A stretch of DNA of 64,000 nucleotides from Chryseobacterium sp. CH21 (GTDB taxonomy: Bacteria; Bacteroidota; Bacteroidia; Flavobacteriales; Weeksellaceae), in assembly GCF_004119445.1 (NCBI RefSeq), contig NZ_QICI01000092.1, positions 1-64,000 on the forward strand, given 5' to 3'. Numbering within the stretch: the first letter of the stretch is position 1; every line of letters begins with the position of its first letter. The notes under the pieces were generated by a model. The model searched no databases. It saw only the letters and a list, made by a program, of their open reading frames with translations, and was not told the origin of the DNA. A program made the translations under genes and the position numbers. Positions 35,690-45,776 of this stretch are shown piece after piece.

Positions 35690-38088
35690 TTACTAAGTTT
35701 ATTTTTGAATTTTTGAAACCAAGATTTTTCAACATGATTATTATATCCATAACCATATTTATTACTGTATCCCAGATTTTCTCTGTTTACATCATTAAGT
35801 ACAAATCCTACATTTTTGATCTTTTTCTGATCAATGTTAATATTTGCAAACTCAAGTAATGTCTTTTCTGTATACTTAGATCTTGATACGTAGATTGTAA
35901 CATCTGCAAGATCAGCTATAAGGAATGTATCTGTAACCAGAAGTAATGGAGCTGTATCCAAAATGATATAATCATATTTTCCTTTCAATTCATCCAAAAG
36001 GATTTCATAACGTCCGTTGGATAATAATTCTGTTGGATTAGGTGGGATCATCCCTGAGTAGATCACATCCAGATGAGGGTTAAAAGAGGATACATGAATA
36101 ATATCTTCAAGTTTAGTATGGTCAGAGTAAAGGAATTCAGTAAGGCCTGTAAGACCCTTTCTGGCCGGATTATATCTTTGTAATTGAGGATTTCTGATAT
36201 CAGAACCTATGATAATTGCTTTCTTCTTAGGGTTAGCCAGTGTTAAAGCTAAATTAACAGAAGTAAATGTTTTTCCTTCTCCTTTTACTGATGATGTAAC
36301 AAATACGATTTTACCTTTTTTATCTTTGGGAAGCATAAAATTCATATTGGTAATAAGAATTCTGAACGCCTCAGCCATAGGAGTAATATCATTTACTTTT
36401 ACAATATCTGAATCTCCTTTTTCCAGACTAGGAAGTTCTGCTATAATAGGAGCATGTACTAGTTTCTCTAAATCATGTTTTGTAACAACTTTATTATTTA
36501 GAAGTTGAGATACATAAATAATAATGAAAGGCACTAACAATCCTAGCACTAATGCCGCAATAAAGATAATATTACTTTTAGGAGAAATAGGTGCTGCAGA
36601 AGCATAAGCAGCATCAATAATTTTAGCTTTTGGAGCTGTAATAGATTGTCCGATGGCTGTTTCTTCTCTTTTCTGAAGTAAAAGCAGGTACAAATTCTCT
36701 TTAATTTGTTGTTGTCTTTCTATACTTCTGAACATTTTTTCAATAGAAGGTAACTTTGATATCTTCCCTGATACTTTATTTTGTTCTCCTAAATATTCAT
36801 TTCTAGCAAGTTCAAGACCTACTTTATTTCTTTGAAGGCTCTGCATAATAGAATTACGCATTCCATTTATTTGTTTTGTAACATCTACTACGGCTGGGTT
36901 CTCAGCTGTAGCAGATTCTAACAATCTATTTCTTTGTAGAACAAGCTGATTGTATGTAGAAATACCAGAGGTTGCGTCAGGATTATTCAATCCAACATTT
37001 GCCGGTAAAACCTGATATTGTCCTTGTTTAGAAACATAGCCAATTAATGCATTTGTAAGTTCCAACTGCGCATCCACGTCCAATTGCTTAGCTCTTGCTG
37101 CTGCTGAACTTTCCAAATTAATCTTAGCTTCTGTTTCTAAATCTGTAAGATTATTTTTTGATTTGAAACTTTCTTTCTGATTCTCTACTTCACCAAGTTC
37201 TCCTGATAATTTTTTGATTCTGTCCTCAATAAAATCCAAAGTCTTTCTTGATTCTGAGTTCTTATCTGAAATAGCATCATTATTGTAAGCTACTACAAGG
37301 CTATTGATAATATCTTTTGCTTTTGATACCTGAGGATATTTATAGGCTAACTTCAAAACCGTAGTTTCCTTATTAACCAATGCTACCGTAAGGGGTCCTT
37401 GAAGGCTGTTTACTTTCGCTTCCAGAGAAGAAATCTGAATATCAAGATTCTTTGTGTCTACTCCTTTAACTTCTGCTGGATTAAATGTAAGATTCTTTGT
37501 TATAATTATATTTGCATAAGGTAAACTAACTGTTTTTCCATAAGTTGTAATAATCTCTTTTTTAAGATTCTCAGAACTTAATGTAAGCTTTTCTTCATCT
37601 ATAGAAAGTTTAACAGTGTTTGTTTGAGTTTTACTCGGTTTTTCTGAAATTACTTTTATTTCAATCGGCGAAGTTTCTTTATACAGCTCTAAAGTTGAAA
37701 TTCTTCCTTTCGCAGTAATATTAGTTTGAAGGTTTTGATTAAGAATAACTTCGCGCATCATCTTTTTCGACTTCAAAATTTCTATTTCATTGGCAATACT
37801 GTTTGTCTTAAGACCTCCAATTCCTGATAAATCAGGTAAAATACCTAAGTCATTTGCCATTATTGGCGAAGAAGAATTCTTCGCATCTTTAATTAATATC
37901 GTGGACTGTATATCATATACAGGAACCATAAATTTTAGTGAAATATAGCCTATAATCAAAGCGATAAATGCACTAAGAATGAACCATGGCCATTTTCGGA
38001 TAAACGGTTTTATGATTTCATTGATATTAATATTGTTTGAGCTGTTTTCTGTCTCTGAAAATTGCGAAGATTGCTGGTTATCCATCAA
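35686..38088 (-). CDS. Wzc-type polysaccharide co-polymerase/tyrosine autokinase
   Basis: An 800-residue inner-membrane protein. An N-terminal Wzz domain (TM1 about 35-53) is followed by a long helical periplasmic region (about 270-480) and a second TM near 510. The cytoplasmic BY-kinase domain has Walker [17 protein letters not shown] near residue 600, Walker A' [12 protein letters not shown] and [10 protein letters not shown]. The C-terminus is Tyr-rich ([11 protein letters not shown]), the autophosphorylated cluster. It controls chain length and export with Wza. Confidence 0.93.
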   Translation of the reverse strand: MMDNQQSSQFSETENSSNNININEIIKPFIRKWPWFILSAFIALIIGYISLKFMVPVYDIQSTILIKDAKNSSSPIMANDLGILPDLSGIGGLKTNSIANEIEILKSKKMMREVILNQNLQTNITAKGRISTLELYKETSPIEIKVISEKPSKTQTNTVKLSIDEEKLTLSSENLKKEIITTYGKTVSLPYANIIITKNLTFNPAEVKGVDTKNLDIQISSLEAKVNSLQGPLTVALVNKETTVLKLAYKYPQVSKAKDIINSLVVAYNNDAISDKNSESRKTLDFIEDRIKKLSGELGEVENQKESFKSKNNLTDLETEAKINLESSAAARAKQLDVDAQLELTNALIGYVSKQGQYQVLPANVGLNNPDATSGISTYNQLVLQRNRLLESATAENPAVVDVTKQINGMRNSIMQSLQRNKVGLELARNEYLGEQNKVSGKISKLPSIEKMFRSIERQQQIKENLYLLLLQKREETAIGQSITAPKAKIIDAAYASAAPISPKSNIIFIAALVLGLLVPFIIIYVSQLLNNKVVTKHDLEKLVHAPIIAELPSLEKGDSDIVKVNDITPMAEAFRILITNMNFMLPKDKKGKIVFVTSSVKGEGKTFTSVNLALTLANPKKKAIIIGSDIRNPQLQRYNPARKGLTGLTEFLYSDHTKLEDIIHVSSFNPHLDVIYSGMIPPNPTELLSNGRYEILLDELKGKYDYIILDTAPLLLVTDTFLIADLADVTIYVSRSKYTEKTLLEFANINIDQKKIKNVGFVLNDVNRENLGYSNKYGYGYNNHVEKSWFQKFKNKLSK

Positions 38089-38101
38089 TTTTTATTTCTT
38101 A

Positions 38102-38147
38102 TTAAATAAACTTACTACTACTTCTTAAATAAACTTACTACTACTGC
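38102..38147. repeat. 23-bp tandem duplication at the 3' end of the Wza gene
   Basis: TTAAATAAACTTACTACTAC occurs at 38102-38121 and again at 38125-38144 (period 23). The copy nearer the gene encodes the last residues VVVSLFK. The other is now non-coding because the 23-base shift brings up a TAG. Confidence 0.75.
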
Positions 38148-38936
38148 AATTGCTGTAACCCCAATCGAAATGGCGGTCAGATAAAGTCCTGTATTTGGAT
38201 TTTGTTTTGCGATAAGATCTTTTGTATTATTAGAAGAAACAATAATTGCATCTCCTTGTTTTAGATTATAATACGGAGAATTAATAAGGTTTGCATCATG
38301 TAAGTTGACACGGCCATGTGTAACTACTCCATTCTCAGTTCTAATAACCAATACTTCTTCTCTTTTTCCATATACTGTTAAATCACCTGCAAGTCCTAAA
38401 GCATTCAATATAGTAGCCTGGCCATTTGATATAGTATAGTCACCTTGTCTGTTTACTTCTCCTAATACCGTAACTTTGAAATTAGCAAGCCTTACATTTA
38501 CTGTTGGGTTAATAACATATTTTGTCATTCTTTCCCTTAGGTCATCCTTAAATTCAGTTAACGTTTTATCAGTTGTATTTAGTTTCCCTAATACAGGAAA
38601 ATCAATATTCCCATTGGCGTCTACAATATAAGTAGGACCAACAAGTGTTGTTGCTCCTTGATTAGGGGTATTACTTCCTGCTAAGGTATTTGTCTGTATC
38701 AGTTCAGAAGCAGAATAATTTTGATTGAACGATTTTACAACGTCCATGTCTTTTGCCGTAACCAAAATCACTAACTGATCCCCGGTTTGGATTGTAGATT
38801 TTGAATTTTTTGCAGAAGCTTCCAAAGCTACGTTTTCTATATTCTGCATATAGTTCAAATCATTTTGAGCTTTCTGGTTAGTCTTACAAGAAACCAACAA
38901 CAATGCCAGAAATATTGCTAATGCTTTACCCTTCAT
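38118..38936 (-). CDS. Wza-type polysaccharide export lipoprotein
   Basis: A 272-residue outer-membrane lipoprotein with lipobox LLLVSC (Cys17). The poly_export/SLBB domains show IQTGDQLVILVTAKDMD, TYIVDANGNIDFPVLGK, NPTVNVRLANFKVTVLGEVNRQGDY and YNLKQGDAIIVSSN. A C-terminal hydrophobic segment (about 248-268) is the OM-spanning helix. It forms the export channel that pairs with Wzc, 29 bases downstream. Confidence 0.9.
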   Translation of the reverse strand: MKGKALAIFLALLLVSCKTNQKAQNDLNYMQNIENVALEASAKNSKSTIQTGDQLVILVTAKDMDVVKSFNQNYSASELIQTNTLAGSNTPNQGATTLVGPTYIVDANGNIDFPVLGKLNTTDKTLTEFKDDLRERMTKYVINPTVNVRLANFKVTVLGEVNRQGDYTISNGQATILNALGLAGDLTVYGKREEVLVIRTENGVVTHGRVNLHDANLINSPYYNLKQGDAIIVSSNNTKDLIAKQNPNTGLYLTAISIGVTAIAVVVSLFKK

Positions 38937-38971
38937 ATTTTAAAAATTGTACAAATATACATTTATATTTT

Positions 38972-40900
38972 TTACTTGTCTAGTGCCTCATAAATAGAAT
39001 TATTGCTTCTAAATTCAGGGACAATTGTTTTCAATATTTTCACTACTTCCACCTTATCTCTTCTTAAGGAAGCTTTAGTAATTTGTTTAGTAAGTGTATC
39101 TATTTCTTCAAATCCCATAGAAGGATCTTTAGAGATCATAATCTTATCATTGTGAGTAGGAAGTGTTTTCGCATCGTCACTTAAAAGCTCTTCATATAAT
39201 TTTTCACCAGGTCTCAATCCTGTATAAATGATTTTAATATCAATATTCGGTTCAAACCCTGATAATTTTATCATTCTTTTCGCAAGATCAAGAATTTTAA
39301 CTGGTTCTCCCATATCAAAGACAAAAATCTCACCACCTTCTCCCATGGTTCCAGCCTGTAGGACAAGCTCACAGGCTTCCGGAATAGTCATGAAATATCT
39401 TACAATCTCAGGATGAGTTATAGTTACTGGTCCTCCAGCTTCAATCTGTTTTTTAAAGTGAGGAATTACCGAACCATTAGATCCTAATACATTTCCAAAT
39501 CTTGTTGTAATAAATTTGGTTACATTGCCATCAACATTCTGAAGTGACTGTACAAAAAGTTCTGCAGCACGTTTTGATGCACCCATTACATTAGTAGGAT
39601 TTACAGCTTTATCTGTAGACACCATAACAAATCGGTTTACCTTATACTTGCTGGATAGTTTTGCAACAATCTTAGACCCTAATATATTAACAAAAATAGC
39701 TTCGTGAGGATTTTCTTCTACCAGAGGTACATGCTTATAAGCAGCAGCATGATATACCATAGAGAAGTTGTACATCTGGAATAAAGATTCCATTCTATGT
39801 TGATTAGAAACATCTCCTAAAACAAATTTGAAAGCAATATGAGGATACTTTTCCCTCATTTCAAGTTCAATTTCATAAAGCGGTGTTTCTGCCTGATCTA
39901 ACACAACGATTAAGGATGGATTAAAGTTAGCAACCTGTCTTACAATTTCGCTTCCAATAGATCCTGCTCCCCCGGTTACCAGAACCGTTTTATCAAAATG
40001 TCTGCTTTTTACTTTTTCATTTTGGATTTTAATAGGTTTTCTATTCAGCAGATCTTCAATCTGAAGATTTCTGATAGATCCACCTAAATCACTATCTCTT
40101 AACTTCTGTACAGATGGAGCTTTAAAAACATTAAGATCTTTCTCCAGAAATAAGTTTACCCAAGAGTTCACTTCATCTCTTGCCATCATTTCTTTCACAA
40201 TAAGAACACCATCTATAATAAGATCCTCTTTTGTATGTTCTTCAATTTTTTTCTTTTCATAGATTGGCTTCCCAAGCAATGAAGCTCTTTTTGAATCTGT
40301 TCTCTGAGTCAGAAATCCTACCACTTGATAGGGAAGGCTTGGGTTATCAAGAATCGCTCTTGCAATGGCAATTGACTGTTCGTCAATTCCTAGTACAAGA
40401 ATCCTTTTTTTCAAAGCACTTCTTCTGTATTCTCTTACGATGTGAAAAAATTCTTTTACATATAACCTGAAAAGGAATAATCCCATGAACGAAATTACAA
40501 AATACAAAATCAGATAAGGAGTAAGGATAAATTTGCTCCCTGTACTCCAGAAATAGAATATATTTATTGTTCCAATAGCCAGCATTGTACAAAAGCAGGA
40601 TATCAGAAGCTTAAACAAATCTATGAATGTTGAATGGCGGATAATTCCCGCATAGGTTTTGAAAACATACATAAAAGCAGTATTCATCAAGATGATAAAA
40701 GCGAAAATCACGCTTTTATCTTCATGATAGATAAAGTCCTGCTTAGTAATTTTTTCGATAATGTAAGTAGAAAGAAATAAAGATATAACCAGAATAATAA
40801 TGTCTATTACAAGAATTATCCATCTAGGAAGATACCTTACGTCTGAGAGATTGACAACATTATCCCCTCCAAATAATTTTTTCCTAAGAGAATTGTACAT
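38972..40900 (-). CDS. PglF/WbpM-like membrane UDP-GlcNAc 4,6-dehydratase
   Basis: A 642-residue CapD/FlaA1-type protein. Four hydrophobic segments lie within residues 25-150, then a CoA-binding-like domain, then an SDR domain with TGGAGSIG (309-316) and STDKAVNPTNVMGASK, where Met439 replaces the usual Tyr and Lys443 is kept. It converts UDP-GlcNAc to the 4-keto-6-deoxy sugar, the substrate of the PglE-like aminotransferase at 9772. It is first in the polysaccharide operon and has a good promoter. Confidence 0.9.
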   Translation of the reverse strand: MYNSLRKKLFGGDNVVNLSDVRYLPRWIILVIDIIILVISLFLSTYIIEKITKQDFIYHEDKSVIFAFIILMNTAFMYVFKTYAGIIRHSTFIDLFKLLISCFCTMLAIGTINIFYFWSTGSKFILTPYLILYFVISFMGLFLFRLYVKEFFHIVREYRRSALKKRILVLGIDEQSIAIARAILDNPSLPYQVVGFLTQRTDSKRASLLGKPIYEKKKIEEHTKEDLIIDGVLIVKEMMARDEVNSWVNLFLEKDLNVFKAPSVQKLRDSDLGGSIRNLQIEDLLNRKPIKIQNEKVKSRHFDKTVLVTGGAGSIGSEIVRQVANFNPSLIVVLDQAETPLYEIELEMREKYPHIAFKFVLGDVSNQHRMESLFQMYNFSMVYHAAAYKHVPLVEENPHEAIFVNILGSKIVAKLSSKYKVNRFVMVSTDKAVNPTNVMGASKRAAELFVQSLQNVDGNVTKFITTRFGNVLGSNGSVIPHFKKQIEAGGPVTITHPEIVRYFMTIPEACELVLQAGTMGEGGEIFVFDMGEPVKILDLAKRMIKLSGFEPNIDIKIIYTGLRPGEKLYEELLSDDAKTLPTHNDKIMISKDPSMGFEEIDTLTKQITKASLRRDKVEVVKILKTIVPEFRSNNSIYEALDK

Positions 40901-41253
40901 TGTCTATATTGGTGTTCATATTTAATTAAAGTCTAATATCTGATCATACAATCAAAGATAATTCCGATACAATCATGCAAAAATAAATAAATTTATCTCA
41001 ATATGTTGAAATCAAAAATAAAATTGATGTTACATTTATGAAATCTAGTGATTCCATTAGAATACAGCTAAACTCACAGACAAAAACTGTACCATAAAAA
41101 CTCTTATAAAAGTGATATTTATCTATAGAATTGTCTTAATCTAGCTGTTTTATATTTAAAATAATTATTAAATATCTATATATCAATCTTTTTCAATGAA
41201 CTGTTTGTTTGCTTTAAAGAAATCACGGTCAAGTTTTTTTATTTTGTTAATAT
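40901..41253. other. Intergenic region with the promoter of the polysaccharide operon
   Basis: About 350 AT-rich bases. The only clear element is the minus-strand promoter at 40953-40980. I see no gene or hairpin in the remainder, including downstream of recX. Confidence 0.5.
40953..40980 (-). promoter_or_regulatory. Bacteroidota-type promoter of the polysaccharide operon
   Basis: On the minus strand, TTG (40980-40978), a 17-base spacer and TATCTTTG (40960-40953) match the -33/-7 consensus, 53 bases before the PglF-like start. Confidence 0.65.
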
Positions 41254-41712
41254 TTAGTCAAAAATATCAATTATTTTCTCATATTCAAAACCTTTGGTCA
41301 TCAAATATTTTATTGTCTTGGTTTTTTTTTGATATTCTTTCAAGCCAGTTTGTTTGGAATAATAATCATCAAAAATTTTCCTTATAGTTCTTTCATAATC
41401 AGGTTCATAAATCTCATCAAAACAAGAATTGATTAGCTTTTCAGAAATCTGTTTTTGCTTCAGATTCATTTTTATTTTGATTCTGCCCCAATGTTTGATG
41501 TAGAATTTACCTCTGATATAGCTTCGTGTAAACCTTTCTTCATTCAGATAATTTTCTTTCAAGAGATATAAAATGATTTCTTCCTTTGCTTCCTCAATAA
41601 GCAGAAATTCCCTCATCTTCTGTTCCACTTCGGCATGACAACGATCCTGGTAAACACAGTAATTGACCAGTTTTTGTTTGATTTCTTCGAAAGTATATGA
41701 TTTTTTGTCCAT
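41254..41712 (-). CDS. recX: Regulatory protein RecX
   Basis: A 152-residue all-helical protein of the RecX family: SYTFEEIKQKLVNYCVYQDRCHAEVEQKM, YLLKENYLNEERFTRSYIRGKFYIKHWGRIKI and a C-terminal triple-helix repeat KTIKYLMTKGFEYEKI (segments quoted apart). RecX inhibits RecA filament growth. recA is not adjacent. It follows glyA after a terminator. Confidence 0.88.
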   Translation of the reverse strand: MDKKSYTFEEIKQKLVNYCVYQDRCHAEVEQKMREFLLIEEAKEEIILYLLKENYLNEERFTRSYIRGKFYIKHWGRIKIKMNLKQKQISEKLINSCFDEIYEPDYERTIRKIFDDYYSKQTGLKEYQKKTKTIKYLMTKGFEYEKIIDIFD

Positions 41713-41722
41713 TTGAATAAAA

Positions 41723-41749
41723 AAAGAATGAGCAGTCTGCTCATTCTTT
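41723..41749 (-). terminator. Terminator of glyA
   Basis: A 12-bp perfect inverted repeat (AAAGAATGAGCA / TGCTCATTCTTT, loop GTC) is followed on the minus strand by a T run. Confidence 0.85.
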
Positions 41750-41769
41750 ATATGATATTGGAATGCCTG

Positions 41770-43035
41770 TTAGTAATTAAACAAAGCTTTTCCTTCCATT
41801 AATTGGTTCACTTTCTTTCTTACTGATGAAAGAACTTCTTCATTTTTGATATTATCCACTACTTCAGAAATCAATCCTGCAATTGTATCCATGTCATTTT
41901 CTTTCAATCCTCTTGTAGTAATAGCAGCAGTTCCTAATCTGATACCAGATGTAGTAAATGGAGATTTATCATCGAAAGGAACCATGTTTTTGTTGCAAGT
42001 AATATCGGCAAGCACTAATGCTTTTTCTGTTTCTTTACCGTTTACTCCTTTGTTCCTAAGGTCAACTAACATTAAGTGGTTGTCTGTACCGCCACTCACG
42101 ATATCAAATCCTCTGTCGATCATCGCTTTTGATAATTCCTGAGCGTTTGATTTAACCTGTTTTGCATATGTTTCGAACTGCACATCTAAAGCTTCACCGA
42201 AAGCTACCGCTTTACCAGCAATCACATGCTCAAGCGGACCTCCCTGAATACCAGGGAATACGGCTCCGTCTAATACCTGGCTCATCATTTTAATTTCTCC
42301 TTTTGGAGTCTTGTGGCCATATGTATTTTCGAAATCTTTACCCATCATGATCATTCCCCCTCTTGGTCCTCTAAGTGTTTTATGAGTAGTGGTAGTTACT
42401 ACATGACAATGTTCGAATGGTGAGTTTAATAATCCTTTTGCTACTAAACCAGCCGGGTGAGCGATGTCTGCCCAAAGTGTAGCTCCTACTTCGTCTGCAA
42501 CTTCTCTGAATTTAGCATAATCTAAGTCTCTTGAGTATGCTGAGAAACCTGCAATAAGCATTTTTGGTTTTTCTCTCAAAGCCACTTCTCTCATCTGGTC
42601 ATAATCAATAAGACCTGTTTCCTGCTGAACTCCGTAAGAAACTACGTTATACTGAATACCAGAAAAATTTACTGCAGAACCGTGAGTAAGGTGTCCTCCC
42701 ATTGAAAGGTCCATACCCATGATTTTGTCACCTGGTTTTAAAACTGCAAGATAAATGGCAGCATTCGCCTGAGAACCGGAATGTGGCTGAACATTCACAT
42801 AATCTACTCCGAAAAGTTCTTTTGCTCTGTTGATAGCCAATGTTTCAACCTCGTCTACAACTTCACATCCTCCGTAATATCTTTTTCCGGGATATCCTTC
42901 AGCATATTTGTTTGTCAGTACACTTCCCATTGCTTTCATCACGTTTTCAGAAACAAAATTTTCTGATGCGATAAGCTCTAATCCATGGGTTTGTCTTTGT
43001 CTTTCCTTTTCAATCAGGTCGAAAATAATATCCAT
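41770..43035 (-). CDS. glyA: Serine hydroxymethyltransferase
   Basis: A 421-residue PLP enzyme that interconverts serine and glycine with tetrahydrofolate. It has [13 protein letters not shown] near the N-terminus, [24 protein letters not shown] and [14 protein letters not shown] with the PLP lysine. The frame opens 9 codons earlier, but the TACATTTG element at 43065-43072 lies at the normal distance from [11 protein letters not shown] at 43035, so this start is chosen. Confidence 0.95.
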   Translation of the reverse strand: MDIIFDLIEKERQRQTHGLELIASENFVSENVMKAMGSVLTNKYAEGYPGKRYYGGCEVVDEVETLAINRAKELFGVDYVNVQPHSGSQANAAIYLAVLKPGDKIMGMDLSMGGHLTHGSAVNFSGIQYNVVSYGVQQETGLIDYDQMREVALREKPKMLIAGFSAYSRDLDYAKFREVADEVGATLWADIAHPAGLVAKGLLNSPFEHCHVVTTTTHKTLRGPRGGMIMMGKDFENTYGHKTPKGEIKMMSQVLDGAVFPGIQGGPLEHVIAGKAVAFGEALDVQFETYAKQVKSNAQELSKAMIDRGFDIVSGGTDNHLMLVDLRNKGVNGKETEKALVLADITCNKNMVPFDDKSPFTTSGIRLGTAAITTRGLKENDMDTIAGLISEVVDNIKNEEVLSSVRKKVNQLMEGKALFNY

Positions 43036-43064
43036 TTTACTTTTAGTTTTTGAAATTTCCACCC

Positions 43065-43072
43065 CAAATGTA
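43065..43072 (-). promoter_or_regulatory. TAnnTTTG -7 element of glyA
   Basis: TACATTTG on the minus strand, 30 bases before the chosen glyA start. No -33 TTG seen. Confidence 0.45.
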
Positions 43073-43162
43073 CGGAATTTTCGTCGAGATTTATCTATCG
43101 AAAAAATGATTTTTAAACACTAAAAAATGAAAACACACCTCTTTTATTTCTTCGGAAAGCCT

Positions 43163-44068
43163 TTAAAATTCTTCATCAGAAAGTTCTTTATTCACTACTG
43201 CGCCTGCAAAATTACCCTGCGCTACGGCATTGGCTACAGAGCGCATCATGGTAACATTATCTCCACAGGCAAAAAGTCCGGGGATGTTTGTTTTCTGCAT
43301 CATATCTACTTTAATAAATCCCTGTTCTGTAAGTTCACATCCCAAATCGTCCGATACATTTACATTCTGTTCAAAAGGTATTTTAGCATACAAAGCCTGT
43401 AATTGAATTTCTTTCCCGTTTTTGAAAACGACTTTTTGAATAGAACCTTCTTCATGTTTTATTTCTTTAATTTCATCTTCGTTAAGAATGATTTTGTTCT
43501 GATCCAGTTTTTCAATCTGTTCTTTTGAAAGTGCAGCTTTTCCATTGGTGAACAAAGTAAGGTTTTTAGTCAGATTAAAAACCAGTTTTGAAAATTCGTA
43601 AGCCATCTCTCCGTTAGAAAGAATTCCGGTAATTTCGTTTTTCACTTCGTAGCCATGACAGTATGGGCAATGTATCACAGAAATCCCCCAGCATTCTGCA
43701 AATCCGGGAATATCCGGCATGAGGTCTTTTACTCCAGAAGCAAGAATTATTTTTTTTGTATAGAACTTTTCTCCTGATGAAGTTTCAATCTCAAAACCGT
43801 CATTTACTTTGGAAGTTTTTACGACTGTTCCGTTATAAAATTGTACAGTTTTATATTTTTCCACATCTTCTTTGGCCAGCTTTGCAATTTCTGCCGGCGT
43901 TTTCCCGTCATGGGTAACAAAGTTATGAGAATGCGGAGTTTGTCTGTTACAGGGTTTTCCGTTGTCGATGATGAGTACATTTCTTACAGATCTTCCTAAA
44001 GACATTCCTGCAGATAATCCAGAGTAGCTTCCTCCTATGATAATGACATCAAAGTTTTTGTTTTCCAT
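43163..44068 (-). CDS. Thioredoxin-reductase-like NAD(P)/FAD oxidoreductase
   Basis: A 301-residue class II flavoprotein. The FAD fingerprint is IIGGSYSGLSAGMSLGRS (10-27). The redox CxxC is in HCPYCHGYEV, and PGLFACGDN is the C-terminal FAD block. It lacks the usual NADPH-site GGGxSA sequence and instead reads GILSNGEMAYEF, so it may be a ferredoxin/other-donor type or have another partner. Substrate unknown. It has its own promoter. Confidence 0.85.
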   Translation of the reverse strand: MENKNFDVIIIGGSYSGLSAGMSLGRSVRNVLIIDNGKPCNRQTPHSHNFVTHDGKTPAEIAKLAKEDVEKYKTVQFYNGTVVKTSKVNDGFEIETSSGEKFYTKKIILASGVKDLMPDIPGFAECWGISVIHCPYCHGYEVKNEITGILSNGEMAYEFSKLVFNLTKNLTLFTNGKAALSKEQIEKLDQNKIILNEDEIKEIKHEEGSIQKVVFKNGKEIQLQALYAKIPFEQNVNVSDDLGCELTEQGFIKVDMMQKTNIPGLFACGDNVTMMRSVANAVAQGNFAGAVVNKELSDEEF

Positions 44069-44091
44069 AGTTCAGTTGATAGTTGATAGTG

Positions 44092-44120
44092 CAAAGATAG
44101 CCTAAAATCAACTAACGCAA
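44092..44120 (-). promoter_or_regulatory. Bacteroidota-type promoter of the flavoprotein gene
   Basis: On the minus strand, TTG (44120-44118), an 18-base spacer and TATCTTTG (44099-44092), 24 bases before the start at 44068. Confidence 0.65.
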
Positions 44121-44191
44121 TAAAGTTGCAATAATATTTATCTATTAACTTTATCTTGTCTACAAATCATCATTCTCAACTTTATTGAAAA

Positions 44192-45718
44192 CTATTCCCA
44201 CTCGTTTTTAACTTCAATAATTTCGTCATGAATTCTTTTATTAACATCTATTTTCGCTCCCTGTAAGCTGAAAATTGCGGTTCCTCTTTCTCTTGCATAT
44301 GGATTGGTAATGGAATCATATAATTTTGCAACCTCAAAAAACGAACCTGATTCTTCAAGTTCTTTGCCTGCTTCGGCAGCATCTTTTACCCTGATCACAT
44401 TTTTATATTTTTTGCTTAAATCGATCCAATTGATATAGTCTGCATGAAAAGACATCGCTACAACATCGGCCTTTGAATAATAATTAATCGCTCCGGTCTG
44501 TCCATAGTTATCACACAGCACCATGGTATTTCCAGATTTTGACAGTCGGGAATATTCTTTATCTACTTTTTTGGCCAATTCTTTCCAGCCCTGCATATCG
44601 GCAAAATCCTGTGGTAACGGATGATCTTTACCGTCTTCCCAGCGAAGCAGTCCGAGTTTTTTGTATTGATTCTGATGGGATTCAATATATGCAGGACTTT
44701 TATTCGGAAAGGCTACATTATATAGAGGAAGGAATAAAAGTATTGGAATAAGTATGCTAACCGGTTTTAAAAACCTTTTCCATCCATTTTCAAATACACG
44801 ACCCAGAAAAACGGATCCAAAAGCAATATAAACAGGATATAATCCTATCGCATAATAATCTTTTGCTTTAAAAAACAAAAACAGGGTAATGGTTATGATA
44901 TAGCTCCAGAAGAAAAACCGGAATTTCTCAAAGGGTTTATATAATAATAGAGCTCCCCAACCTGCGATCAACACAAAAATAACTCCAACAAAAAATAAAA
45001 TCTGAGATTTCATAAAACTCATCCGGTCTACGTGTACAAGCTGCTTCTCCGAAAGCTCTTTCATATGATGGATTACCGGAAACTGATTCTGATACTGCCA
45101 GAGAAGATTGGGAAAAATAATGATTAATGCTAAAAGTGCAGCCCAATACACATGAACCTGCATAAAAATCTTCCTTTGCTCCGTTAATAATAATGCAGGG
45201 ATAAGCCCTAATAATGAAAAAGCAATATTGTATTTATTTAACATTCCTATTCCAAAAATAACAGCTCCTATGTACAACCATTTTACTTGTTGGGAATTAA
45301 AATATTTAATCAGACTATAATAAAGGAACAACCATAGAAAAATTTCTAAAGATGTTGGCTGGAACAGCATATTTACCCGAAGAAGGACTGAAAGTAAAAT
45401 ACCTAAAGAAGCCAATATTTTAGCAAACAGACTTCCTTTAAGTTCTTCAACTACCTTCCATGTCAATATAATGGTCAAAGCTCCGAACAGTGCTGGAAAA
45501 AATTTAACCCAAAACACGGAATTTCCCAACATTTTAATCATCCATGCCAGCCATGAATTAACAGGAGGAACGGAAAGATATCCCCACGCAAGATGATTAG
45601 CCTGATCAAGATGCAGGTATTCGTCTCTGTGCAGTTCATACTCAGGACTTATCAGTGAGTATTGGAGTGCAAACTTTGTAATGATAAAAAGTAAAAGAAT
45701 CCAATAGTCTTTTTTCAT
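44192..45718 (-). CDS. GT39-like (ArnT/PMT-type) membrane glycosyltransferase
   Basis: A 508-residue polytopic protein with about 10 hydrophobic segments in residues 1-345 and a C-terminal soluble domain. The first periplasmic loop has ELHRDEYLHLDQANHLAWGY, with the acidic pair of the GT-C catalytic site. Family members transfer sugars from polyprenyl-phosphate donors to lipids or proteins. The acceptor is unknown, and it is not part of the polysaccharide operon. Confidence 0.82.
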   Translation of the reverse strand: MKKDYWILLLFIITKFALQYSLISPEYELHRDEYLHLDQANHLAWGYLSVPPVNSWLAWMIKMLGNSVFWVKFFPALFGALTIILTWKVVEELKGSLFAKILASLGILLSVLLRVNMLFQPTSLEIFLWLFLYYSLIKYFNSQQVKWLYIGAVIFGIGMLNKYNIAFSLLGLIPALLLTEQRKIFMQVHVYWAALLALIIIFPNLLWQYQNQFPVIHHMKELSEKQLVHVDRMSFMKSQILFFVGVIFVLIAGWGALLLYKPFEKFRFFFWSYIITITLFLFFKAKDYYAIGLYPVYIAFGSVFLGRVFENGWKRFLKPVSILIPILLFLPLYNVAFPNKSPAYIESHQNQYKKLGLLRWEDGKDHPLPQDFADMQGWKELAKKVDKEYSRLSKSGNTMVLCDNYGQTGAINYYSKADVVAMSFHADYINWIDLSKKYKNVIRVKDAAEAGKELEESGSFFEVAKLYDSITNPYARERGTAIFSLQGAKIDVNKRIHDEIIEVKNEWE

Positions 45719-45776
45719 GGAGGTATAGTTTGTAATTTAAAAGTAAGACATTTTGAATTCACGTTTTGTTACAATC

